Shown: positions 37,145-44,987 of the stretch, in pieces
Position numbering within the stretch: the first letter of the stretch is position 1
How the letters are laid out: the number at the start of each line of letters is the position of its first letter
Origin: Calorimonas adulescens
GTDB taxonomy: Bacteria; Bacillota; Thermoanaerobacteria; Thermoanaerobacterales; UBA4877
Assembly (NCBI RefSeq): GCF_008274215.1
Contig: NZ_VTPS01000014.1
Location: forward strand, 1-64,000
Reading direction: 5' to 3'
DNA length: 64,000 nucleotides
Notes under the pieces: generated by a model
Database searches by the model: none
Seen by the model: only the letters and a program-made list of their open reading frames with translations
What the model was told of the DNA's origin: nothing
Translations under genes and position numbers: made by a program

Positions 37145-38632
37145 TCAACATAGGTTAGAAATTTCATAAAAAGTGTCTTTAAGCTTTGCATACATACCTT
37201 TATAAATATTATATATTTTGTTATAAATGTTGACGTTTTCATCACAGGGAGAAACGGTTTCAGAAATATTTATTGTCCTTTTGCACCCTTCTTCAACTGT
37301 ATCATAAAACCCATATCCAACCGCAGATAAAATTGCCGCACCATATGAGGGACCCTCAGATGAGCTTAACACACTTACATCTGTTTCAAAAACATCAGCA
37401 ATTATTTGCCTCCACAGTTTACTGTTGGAGCCACCACCGCTTAATCTAACCTCTCTGATCGGAATGTCAAGGCTCCTGATTATTTCCATGGAATCCATCA
37501 ATCCAAAAGCAACACCTTCCATTATAGCCCTTGTTAAATGTCCTCTGCCATGGATCATATTTAGACCCATAAAACATCCCTTTGCATAGGGGTCACTGTA
37601 TGGAGTCCTTTCACCCATAAGATAAGGTAAAAAAATTAATCCATCACTGCCAGCTTCAACTTTTTCTGCCTCACCAATTAGATCTTCAAATGTATGAGGT
37701 TCGTTATTTTCAACCCACCATTTCAAGCATGAAGCCGCAGAAAGCATAACCCCCATTACATGCCACTTCCCGTTGGCATGGCAAAATGTATGCAGCCTAT
37801 TCATCTCATCGACAGAATACCCGTCCTGGCATGCAAATACTACGCCAGACGTTCCAAGTGACACAGATATAATTCCCTCTTTTACCGTGCCGGTGCCAAC
37901 TGCTCCACAGGCCTGATCACCACCACCAGCAACCACCAATGTACCTGTTTTAAGTCCGGTCTCTTCTGCGGCTTCTTTAGTTACATACCCTGCTATCTCC
38001 ATGGATTCATAAGCATGTGGCAGCCAAGATTCTGGTATGTCCAATATTTCCAGCATATCTTTTGACCATTTCCTGTCTTTCACGTCAAATAAAAGAGTAC
38101 CTGATGCATCTGATACATCGGTAGAAAATTCCCCCGTAAGTTTATATTTAACAAAGTCTTTCGGGAGAAGGATATGTTTTATCTTTCTGTAGATCTCCAT
38201 TTCGTTATTTCTCACCCATAGTATTTTTGGCGCAGTAAATCCAGTGATGGCTTTATTCCCCGTCAATTCCGATAACCTTTCTTTTCCTACGCAATCCGTA
38301 ATATATTCACACTCATGTTCAGTCCTTTGATCATTCCAGAGGATAGCAGGCCTTAAAATAACGTTTTCCGAATCTAAAAGCACCAGTCCATGCATCTGTC
38401 CTGTAACACCAATGGCTTTTATTTCATCCGATGATATGTCTGTCTTTGATAATACTTCTCGTATACCCGATTTAGTACGCTCCCACCAGTCATCCGGGTT
38501 TTGCTCTGCCCACCCTGGTTTGGGGTAAAATATAAGATATGTTTTTGAAACATCAGCCTTTATATTACCATCCTCATCCATGACGATTATCTTGACTGAA
38601 GAAGTCCCAATATCAATTCCCATGAAGTACAT
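37145..38632 (-). CDS. xylB: Xylulokinase
   Basis: FGGY-family sugar kinase phosphorylating D-xylulose. 495 residues. MGIDIGTSSVKIIVMD N-terminal ATP loop, TGQMHGLVLLD and ILWNDQRT of xylulokinases, GGGDQACGAVGTG, and C-terminal LSGGGSNSKLWRQIIADVF. Lies 8 nt downstream of the isomerase gene. Confidence 0.95.
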   Translation of the reverse strand: MYFMGIDIGTSSVKIIVMDEDGNIKADVSKTYLIFYPKPGWAEQNPDDWWERTKSGIREVLSKTDISSDEIKAIGVTGQMHGLVLLDSENVILRPAILWNDQRTEHECEYITDCVGKERLSELTGNKAITGFTAPKILWVRNNEMEIYRKIKHILLPKDFVKYKLTGEFSTDVSDASGTLLFDVKDRKWSKDMLEILDIPESWLPHAYESMEIAGYVTKEAAEETGLKTGTLVVAGGGDQACGAVGTGTVKEGIISVSLGTSGVVFACQDGYSVDEMNRLHTFCHANGKWHVMGVMLSAASCLKWWVENNEPHTFEDLIGEAEKVEAGSDGLIFLPYLMGERTPYSDPYAKGCFMGLNMIHGRGHLTRAIMEGVAFGLMDSMEIIRSLDIPIREVRLSGGGSNSKLWRQIIADVFETDVSVLSSSEGPSYGAAILSAVGYGFYDTVEEGCKRTINISETVSPCDENVNIYNKIYNIYKGMYAKLKDTFYEISNLC

Positions 38633-38640
38633 AATATCAC

Positions 38641-39669
38641 CTATATCTTTGCACCCAGGGCTTTATAGACCTCTCTATAAGCCTTAACTGCATCCTTGTG
38701 CTTTTTGGCCTCATAGAGTCTATCTGTATCAATCTTGGATGCCAGATCGTATATAAACTCCCAGTGAATAACGCTTTCCTTCACTGCCTCAATTTGGTCT
38801 TCTGTGTATGGGAATAGGTCATATCCTATCCTTTCGCCATTTTTACCATAGCCAACTAACTGGAGTTCTTTAGCCAACTCTAAGGTCTCCATAAAGCACA
38901 ATGCCCCCACCATGTTGTCATCATCAAAAGAACCCCATCCACTGTTGGCATGCTGGTGTCCAAGCTTATTTTCCATAGCAAGTATTCTGGCATATTCAGC
39001 AAGATTTTCTCCATTCATGATTAGATGCTGCCAGTCCATATTAACCTTCAGGCTGGTTGTATCTATCCCTTTTTCTTTCACTTTATTTATAACATACAGC
39101 ACCATCCCGATATTTCTCATAGCTATCTTCATCGCAGGTTCACTGTTTTTATGTTCAAGAAATATAGTAACGCCCTTTTGGTTTGCATGTTCTGTTAATT
39201 CTGCAATGGCGTCAATAAAGTCATTCCACATCTTCTCATAATCAGTTTGAAACGGATAGTTATAACCCTCACCGCCTGGCCATATTATAAAGTTTGCGTT
39301 CAGTGAAGCAGCAAGGTCTATACCATCCTTTGCCACATCTATAGCCTCATGCCGAATATCAGGATCAGGATTTATGAATGATCCAAGGGCATATCTTGCA
39401 TTTACATGATGTCCCAAGGCAATACAGTATATATCCTTGCCATTCCCATAAACTATGTCCTTTATAGCTTCGACATTTTTCTCATTGATCTCGTTGGGAT
39501 AATGATACTCAAGACCGTCTATATAATCCTCTAACCCCTTTACCACCCTTTCGGTTTTTGCTTCCATTGACTCTTCCACTACCTCTGTGTGGTAGCCTCC
39601 AGGGACAAACCTGGTAGCGACCGGCCCAAACGCCCAAATGCCAACACTATTTTTTAACTTTCTTTCCAT
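38641..39669 (-). CDS. Xylose-isomerase-like TIM-barrel sugar isomerase (noncanonical)
   Basis: 342-residue AP-endonuclease-2/xylose-isomerase-like TIM barrel. It is much shorter than classical XylA (about 390 or 440 residues) and lacks clear classical signatures. Candidate metal and substrate residues are visible in WPGGEGYNYPFQTDYEK, IFLEHKNSEPA, NMDWQHLIMNGEN and LGHQHANSGWGSFDDDN. Being first in an operon with xylulokinase and a xylose ABC system, it probably converts D-xylose to D-xylulose. Another aldopentose specificity is possible. GGAGGTG precedes the ATG. Confidence 0.8.
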   Translation of the reverse strand: MERKLKNSVGIWAFGPVATRFVPGGYHTEVVEESMEAKTERVVKGLEDYIDGLEYHYPNEINEKNVEAIKDIVYGNGKDIYCIALGHHVNARYALGSFINPDPDIRHEAIDVAKDGIDLAASLNANFIIWPGGEGYNYPFQTDYEKMWNDFIDAIAELTEHANQKGVTIFLEHKNSEPAMKIAMRNIGMVLYVINKVKEKGIDTTSLKVNMDWQHLIMNGENLAEYARILAMENKLGHQHANSGWGSFDDDNMVGALCFMETLELAKELQLVGYGKNGERIGYDLFPYTEDQIEAVKESVIHWEFIYDLASKIDTDRLYEAKKHKDAVKAYREVYKALGAKI

Positions 39670-39682
39670 ACAGGCACCTCCA

Positions 39683-39716
39683 TTAGTTTATTGTCTCAAC
39701 AAACTTACATTATATT
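39683..39716 (-). promoter_or_regulatory. XylR-type operator and -10 region of the xylose operon
   Basis: An imperfect palindrome with half-sites TTAGTTTATTG (39683-39693) and CAACAAACTTA (39697-39707) lies just downstream of a minus-strand TATAAT (39716-39711), where a bound ROK repressor would block transcription. It resembles AGTTTGTT-type XylR boxes of Firmicutes. Confidence 0.65.
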
Positions 39717-39755
39717 ATATTCTCCATAGAATTAAAAAATCCTTCTTCAAAATAA

Positions 39756-39783
39756 AAAATTCCCGGGATTATCCCGGGAATTT
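39756..39783 (-). terminator. 28-nt hairpin, identical to the copy at 44960-44987
   Basis: Perfect stem around ATTCCCGGG / CCCGGGAAT. The minus strand is followed by TTTTTT, so it can terminate transcription arriving from the right. No intact minus-strand gene now ends here. Confidence 0.7.
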
Positions 39784-39878
39784 CAGGATGAGGGCATATG
39801 CCCGGAGGCTCCGGGAACTTGTAGTCCTTGCTCTTATGCAAATATTCTTCAGTATCCTCTACATGGAAAATCATCTGC

Positions 39879-39940
39879 ATAAAATTAATGCTAAACCAAC
39901 GTGAGAATTATTTCTCACATTACTTTAGCATTAATTTTAT
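39879..39940. repeat. 62-nt two-level palindrome
   Basis: Outer arms of 17 nt (39879-39895 and 39924-39940) are perfectly complementary. Inside them GTGAGAA and TTCTCAC (39901-39917 region) form a second stem. It may be a miniature mobile element, an IS end or a strong hairpin RNA. Confidence 0.7.
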
Positions 39941-39985
39941 CACAGGATTATTTAATCTGAAAAATTTTGATAGTTTTGGACCAAT

Positions 39986-40614
39986 TTATTTTGAGAAATA
40001 ACATATAGGTTTTTTGTTTGCATCAGTGCCCAGTATCACGGTTTTCATTCTATCAGTAAGGGTTATATCGATTACCCCACCGAAGTATTCAAAACCATGA
40101 GTCAAACAGCGTATAAAAGTATTGACATCTGAGCGGTTTGTAAATTCTATATATATATTGCCCTGGAGTAGCCAAGTACCATAACAAATACATAAAGTTT
40201 ACGTATTTCCCCTATTTCTTCTTCAATGTAAGTGTATTCACTCCAGTCGACCTGCGTCTGCTGCCCAGGCTTGGTTTCATAACGGCATACAGCGATAGCT
40301 TGTTTTGGAGGTCTAAATTCCCTCACATAGTCCCTTAGGATGGTACGGCCACCACCATAGCCTTCTTTTTGGATTCTTTCATAGATAACTTCACAGTTAA
40401 ATATACCTTGGCCTATCAGTTCTTTGATAATATCTTTGTATGGGTCTAACTTTGACCCTTTCTTAGGATGTGGTCTTTCTTCCGGTATATCATTTGTCCT
40501 GAGGTATTTTCTCATTGTATTTCTCGGATGTCCTGTTTCTTTTGCAATTGCACGAATGCTCTTGCCTTCTGCTTTTAATTCGTGTAACATGATAATAGAT
40601 CCACTCTTTATCAT
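39986..40614 (-). pseudogene. istA: IS21-family istA transposase, frameshifted and truncated
   Basis: The N-terminal HTH (AIAKETGHPRNTMRKYL) and the first catalytic Asp segment (TQVDWSEY) are intact, but the frame closes near 40146 and homology continues in another frame (IEFTNRSDVNTFIRCL, DITLTDRMKTVILG) up to 39986. The remainder and istB are missing. Confidence 0.85.
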
Positions 40615-40841
40615 ATATTCCCCTCCGATCTTTTGTGATATATCAGAGGGGTATTTCGCCAGGGGTGGGTCAATTCCCTCTCGTTACTTCTAGATCAATT
40701 ATATACCGTTAGTGACCAGTAAAATATTGTAGTAGAATGTATCCCTCACTTCGCTGGTATTCATTCATTACCTTGAAATATTCATTCTCAGCAGGCTGTA
40801 ATGCGCTTTTATATTCCTAGAAATACTATGTTTGAGGTACT
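40615..40841. mobile_element. IS21 terminal region and other transposase debris
   Basis: A hairpin CCCCTC/GAGGGG (40621-40652) and the sequence TTGACCCACCCCTGGCG on the minus strand look like the left end of the IS21 element. A further minus-strand fragment reads ENEYFKVMNEYQRSEGYI before a stop near 40713, probably the tail of an unidentified transposase. Confidence 0.5.
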
Positions 40842-42203
40842 TTATCTGTCAAAGTCGGGGTTAAAAGTGCTCTGATCTGTTAGAACTATAATACCCTTTA
40901 TTGTCTTAATGTATTTCAAGAAATAACCCAATCCTAATAGAAAATAAGATAACCCTAACACCAAATATATTCCATATAATCCATAACCTGTATATTCAGT
41001 AATACTCCAAAGAATAAGGGCTGATATTGAGGAAACAATTAAGGAATAAATAAAAACCCACTTTTCTTGATCAATCCCTTGCAAACAATATTTGTATATC
41101 TGATTAATTACATTAAATAACTGAGGAAAAACTGCTACAGTTATATAATCACTCGACATCAAAATCAGCTTACTGTTATCTGTAATTAGTGTAAATACTG
41201 CCATGGGAAACAAGATTAATATTAGACCTATAATTAAGACGAAAATGTATGAGCAAACACTTGCTATTATTGGTAGGCTTTTCATTTTTCCGGTGTTGTT
41301 CTTTGCATATTCCTGTGCTGTTAGTGTGAGCGCTGCACCTGAATATGCATATACTGGTAATAATAAAATACTATTAATTGAATCTATTAAATTATAGGTT
41401 GCCACTTCATAAACTCCAAGTTTTGCTACTAATGCTGTAATTATCATTATAAACAACGAAGACTCAATGAAATCTTGTCCGAATAATGGCAAATATAATT
41501 TAATAAGGTTTCTACTCACTGTTTTTGATATTGAAAAGCTATAGCTAAAGTCAGTATGCTTCAAAAAACCTATTATATAAATCACTATACTGCTCAACAA
41601 TCCAACTACGGAACCTATGGCAGCTCCTTTAACTCCAAGCCTTGGAAAACCAAATTTACCAAATACTAAAATATAATCTAAAGCAAGATTAACTATTATC
41701 GCAGTTATAGTACCATACATAAACATGGTTGTTCTTTTTAGATTTTTAAAGTACGCAGAAAAAATAAAAATTATCAAATTTAATTCTAAGCTAAAACCTG
41801 CTATATTCATATAGTCACAAGCATATGTCAATGTACTTCCTTCCAGATTATAAAACTTTTGAAAAATCGTTCTCCCAAATATAATTCCAAGGATACCAAA
41901 TGCAAAACCGATAACAATACTCAGGGACAATGATGTATTGAATATCTGTGAATATTTATCCCTATCACGCTTTGCAAATGACTTTGCAAAGATAATATTA
42001 AATGCCATAGATAGCATGCCAAATGTTCCAGTTAGCACATATAGTAAAGAAGAAACTATACCCACTGCAGCAAAGCCTTCTACTGATGTTCTTCCTATTA
42101 TAGCTTTATCTGTAATAGTAAAAATTGTCTCAATCGCAAATGTAGATATTACAGGTATTGCCATTCTATTTATTATTGATATGTCTTCTTTATTTACAGT
42201 CAT
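40842..42203 (-). CDS. MATE-family multidrug/metabolite efflux protein
   Basis: 453 residues and about 12 membrane spans. MATE features include the two homologous halves with PVISTFAIETIFTITDKAIIG and LPLFGQDFIESSLFIMII. It overlaps the preceding PqqD-like gene by 14 nt, so the two are translationally coupled and it may export a product made by the neighbours. Base composition is clearly more AT-rich than surrounding housekeeping genes, pointing to transfer. Confidence 0.88.
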   Translation of the reverse strand: MTVNKEDISIINRMAIPVISTFAIETIFTITDKAIIGRTSVEGFAAVGIVSSLLYVLTGTFGMLSMAFNIIFAKSFAKRDRDKYSQIFNTSLSLSIVIGFAFGILGIIFGRTIFQKFYNLEGSTLTYACDYMNIAGFSLELNLIIFIFSAYFKNLKRTTMFMYGTITAIIVNLALDYILVFGKFGFPRLGVKGAAIGSVVGLLSSIVIYIIGFLKHTDFSYSFSISKTVSRNLIKLYLPLFGQDFIESSLFIMIITALVAKLGVYEVATYNLIDSINSILLLPVYAYSGAALTLTAQEYAKNNTGKMKSLPIIASVCSYIFVLIIGLILILFPMAVFTLITDNSKLILMSSDYITVAVFPQLFNVINQIYKYCLQGIDQEKWVFIYSLIVSSISALILWSITEYTGYGLYGIYLVLGLSYFLLGLGYFLKYIKTIKGIIVLTDQSTFNPDFDR

Positions 42204-42504
42204 TTTTTTCTTCTAACTCCACGAGAATCCTCTGAAGAACATTTTCAGAAATAATCTCTAATTTTTGTAATGTTAGAAATAAATCTCTAATATCTTTCTT
42301 TAATTCTATCAGCCCTACATCATATTCAATCATAATATCTGATAATATTGTTGAAACAGATATACCATCATTTATTTCTTTTAAAATAAAAGCAGAAATT
42401 TGATCGACCGAATAAACTCCGCCATTAGTAGATATTAGCCCAGTTTCATCTTCTTCTATCCTCATTGAAAACGGAACACCTAAGTTTTCAACTTTTATCA
42501 TCAT
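42190..42504 (-). CDS. PqqD-like RiPP recognition element (RRE) protein
   Basis: 104 residues. The order of strands and helices (STNGGVYSVDQISAFILKEI, then VSTILSDIMIEYDVG and LKKDIRDLFLTL) matches PqqD/RRE winged-helix domains, which hold leader peptides for modifying enzymes. Its 5' end overlaps the SPASM gene by 17 nt and its 3' end overlaps the MATE gene. Confidence 0.75.
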   Translation of the reverse strand: MMIKVENLGVPFSMRIEEDETGLISTNGGVYSVDQISAFILKEINDGISVSTILSDIMIEYDVGLIELKKDIRDLFLTLQKLEIISENVLQRILVELEEKNDCK

Positions 42505-42922
42505 TTAGTATCAACTCCTTCTTACATATTGGGCATCTCTCATCCGAAGACATTAAGTCATTATGAAATGAAAATGCACATGCTCTACATCCTGCTTTAC
42601 ATGTTAACAGTAATTTACAATTTTTACAATTCCCCAACACATCTTGCAAATTAATCTCTCTTAATTTTTTAAAGACAGTTGATTCATTCCATATCTCATA
42701 TAAAGGCTCTTCTTTTAGATTACCTGCCTTTAATTCGGTATAAGTGGCCATCATACTACAGCCATAAACATTTCCAAAATCATCTATATAAAAATTATCT
42801 TTTCCTGCTGTACAACCAAATTCAGTTTCATTTAGTGTACTAACTAAATTAGTTGAAATCCAAAGATTTATATCTTCAATCATTTCAGCCTCATATAGCG
42901 GTTTTTTGTATGCCTTTTTCAT
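42488..42922 (-). CDS. SPASM-domain protein lacking a radical-SAM core, with a RiPP-leader-like N-terminus
   Basis: 144 residues. From about residue 33 it matches the Cys-rich SPASM (auxiliary Fe-S) domain of radical SAM peptide maturases: FGCTAGKDNFYIDDFGNVYGC, then CKNCKLLLTCKAGCRAC and CPICKK. The upstream radical SAM barrel with CxxxCxxC is absent. The first ~20 residues (MKKAYKKPLYEAEMIEDI) resemble YxxPxL-type leaders of RiPP precursors. The start has a proper AAAGGGGG ribosome site, so this short form is apparently expressed. It could be a deletion fusion of a precursor gene with the end of its maturase gene, or a genuine stand-alone SPASM protein. Confidence 0.75.
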   Translation of the reverse strand: MKKAYKKPLYEAEMIEDINLWISTNLVSTLNETEFGCTAGKDNFYIDDFGNVYGCSMMATYTELKAGNLKEEPLYEIWNESTVFKKLREINLQDVLGNCKNCKLLLTCKAGCRACAFSFHNDLMSSDERCPICKKELILNDDKS

Positions 42923-42954
42923 TAAATTTTCCCCCTTTCATTAAAAGTAGTGTC

Positions 42955-42968
42955 AAATCGGCCGATTT
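42955..42968. promoter_or_regulatory. 14-bp perfect palindrome upstream of the SPASM gene
   Basis: AAATCGGCCGATTT lies between a TATAAA-like -10 (about 42990-42985, minus strand) and the ribosome site, where a repressor could bind. Confidence 0.45.
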
Positions 42969-43606
42969 TTGCTTATTTTAATTTATACCATGGTAAAGCT
43001 TTAAATTTAGCCCTGCATAATTGACTTAGAAGTTAAGTATTGTTTAAATATTATCTTGCAATCTCGCGGAAATGATGTATCTAATTATTGAATAGATTTA
43101 ATTATCCTAAATAGGAATTTAGCATAGTTACCAGATCTGTTCAATATTCAAATATGATTAAATTGTATTATATAAACCCGTATATCTTCTGTATTCTTTA
43201 TTTTTCTTTATTTTTTATATATTTATAAATCTTATATTTTACATAATCAAAGTATAATTATACTATAAATCCAGCTATTTTGTAGATAAGCTTTTATTCA
43301 TAAAAATGGAATAGATGATATATCCAAGGTTAAATCCATTACCAGGCTGAAGAGATTCAATAAGACGCTGAACCTATTCTCGCTCCGCTGCTTCTTTGAA
43401 AAGACAGATGAGGATAACAGGTAAGAAGTCAAAGAGAAGAGATATGTGCCAGAACATCAATAATAGACCATGACAAGATTATAGCTGGAAGTGATTATTA
43501 CGGGCGGCACGGTTTTGATTGCCGTTGTTGATTTACAATAAATATTGACCCCTCAAAATAAAAAACATATATTCTCCTTAGCATAATATAAGGGGAGGAG
43601 AAAGGG
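42969..43606. other. AT-rich region with decayed transposase fragments, no intact gene
   Basis: Very AT-rich to about 43320. A plus-strand fragment (43326-43424) reads ITRLKRFNKTLNLFSLRCFF before a stop, and another ends GSDYYGRHGFDCRC near 43530; both look like tails of lost transposases. A TTGACCCCTC at 43550 may start an IS21 end. Confidence 0.45.
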
Positions 43607-43702
43607 TTGATCAATATAGAGCAATGGTATACGATACGAAATCTGTATTTCAAGGGCTATGGTAAAAAGACTATTGCCAGAATGTTGTTTATGTTACACT
43701 AA
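43607..43702 (+). pseudogene. istA: N-terminal stub of an IS21 istA transposase
   Basis: TTG start preceded by GGGGAGGAGAAAGGG. The product begins INIEQWYTIRNLYFKGYGKK and breaks off in the HTH after about 27 codons. A second, independent IS21 remnant. Confidence 0.65.
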
Positions 43703-43748
43703 ACCCAGTATTTCAGTTGAAAAATCCTCCACTTTAAGATAGAATTTT

Positions 43749-43772
43749 CCTCATGTAATAAACTACATGAGG
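43749..43772. repeat. Hairpin upstream of the broken transposase
   Basis: CCTCATGTA / TACATGAGG, 9-bp perfect stem with 6-nt loop, probably part of an IS end or leader. Confidence 0.55.
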
Positions 43773-43794
43773 GAGTGATGGAGTTGATATCGTT

Positions 43795-44322
43795 ATGGTT
43801 AATTCTCCTTCTGATAATCCTGTTTCAGAGAGGTACCGTAAGCTTAAGGTTGATGCTATGCCTATAGTTGAAAAGCGACAGTTGTATGATTATAGGCAGC
43901 TACTGAATGAGTATTTTTAAGAACACGATAAACCCATTAAACCTGTTAATAGAAGAAGCAAGTTCTTACCTCCTGATTCTGTTGTGTGCCCTATTTGTGG
44001 CGTTCCTTATGAGTATATATATGACAACGCTGGTGGTAGAGGTCAACTTGGTTGTAAGGTAGGCAGGTCTACTTTTTACCCTGATAAAACTTATTTGGAA
44101 AAGCTTACGCTTAAGTATCCTCATTGTGGTAAGCCTCTTCAGAAAAAGCGTGACCGTCAACAGTTCTTTGTTTATACTTGTGTTAATAAGCGTTGCCCTT
44201 TTTATGTCTATAACATTACTTCTATGTCTAAGGACGAGAAGGCTGATTTTGAGAGAAATTCTTACAAATATAAGCTGCATTATTATCGGGTGCTTGCTGA
44301 CCCCTCAAGAGAATTGGACTAA
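43795..44322 (+). pseudogene. Transposase N-terminal half with internal stop, interrupted by an IS3 element
   Basis: The reading frame runs MVNSPSDNPVSERYRKLKVD, meets TAA at 43918, and continues in frame with a zinc-binding-like region (CPICGVPYEYIYDNAGGRGQ, CPFYVYN) to about 44305. There it runs into the terminal sequence of an IS3 element. I cannot name the IS family. Confidence 0.7.
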
Positions 44323-44366
44323 AACGCATAACATGATAAAATTTCTCTTGAAGGGGTTCTAAAGCA

Positions 44367-44645
44367 ATGGCAGCCCATAAAAACTTTACCATTGAAGAAA
44401 AGCTTGCTATATTAGCAGAAGCAGAAAGTTCCTCTACTGCTAAGATTCCTGTATGTAGAAAATATGGTATATCAAAAGCTACTCTCGACTATTGGAGAAA
44501 ACAATTTTTAAATAGTAAAGAACATCCAGAAGATGAACTGGCAAAACTTAGAAAAGAAAATGTTATGCTTCGTTCTATAATAGTGGATAAAGACCTTGAA
44601 ATAGCATATCTTAAAGAATTATTAAAAAAAACGAGCCAACGTTAA
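44367..44645 (+). CDS. IS3-family transposase OrfA
   Basis: 92-residue HTH protein (FTIEEKLAILAEAESSST, KYGISKATLDYWRKQF) with a C-terminal leucine-zipper-like helix (LRKENVMLRSIIVDKDLEIAYL), the normal OrfA layout. It ends at an A8 slippery run where -1 frameshifting would produce OrfAB. Confidence 0.85.
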   Translation: MAAHKNFTIEEKLAILAEAESSSTAKIPVCRKYGISKATLDYWRKQFLNSKEHPEDELAKLRKENVMLRSIIVDKDLEIAYLKELLKKTSQR

Positions 44646-44812
44646 GTGACAAGATTGAAATAATTGAAGCTTTTAGGGTCAGGAGCATAAATTTAGACTT
44701 CCTTCTTGAAATTGCAGGGGTTTCAAAAAGTACATTTTTCTATAAAACCCTTGAAAAAGATGGTATTACAAATAGAGGAGAAGGGGTACCTGGCTTTTCA
44801 CTATGTAAATGA
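44620..44812 (+). pseudogene. IS3 orfB remnant
   Basis: The -1 frame after the A8 run reads DKIEIIEAFRVRSINLDFLL and SKSTFFYK, typical of OrfB N-termini, then stops after GVPGFSLCK. The DDE catalytic core is deleted. Confidence 0.65.
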
Positions 44813-44904
44813 TAAAATATAATTGACAGTAATTGATAAATAAGATTTTACAAAATAACCTGAACGATTTCCTCGAGTATATAAAAGAGATTACTACATA
44901 TATC

Positions 44905-44930
44905 AAAAATTCCCGGGGTTAACACGGGAT
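44905..44930. repeat. Degenerate copy of the AAAATTCCCGGG hairpin
   Basis: AAAATTCCCGGGG followed by a mutated right arm (ACACGGGAT), 55 nt from the intact copy at 44960. Confidence 0.5.
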
Positions 44931-44959
44931 ATGATAGAAAAGATAAAAAGCGGGTGATT

Positions 44960-44987
44960 AAAATTCCCGGGATTATCCCGGGAATTT
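44960..44987 (-). terminator. Terminator of the glycerate kinase gene, identical to 39756-39783
   Basis: The 5' arm encodes the last residues and stop of the kinase. Same 28 nt as the copy on the other side of the island. Confidence 0.75.

Larger units (their letters stand above)
44306..44822 (+). mobile_element. IS3-family element, internally deleted
   Basis: Starts TGACCCCTCAAGAGAATTGG and carries orfA plus a short stub of orfB. The right end is missing or unrecognisable. Inserted in the transposase gene to its left. Confidence 0.7.

Noticed and set aside
40147-44812. Complete, active insertion sequences
   Set aside because: Every transposase gene found here is truncated, frameshifted or carries a stop; only the short OrfA of the IS3 element is intact.
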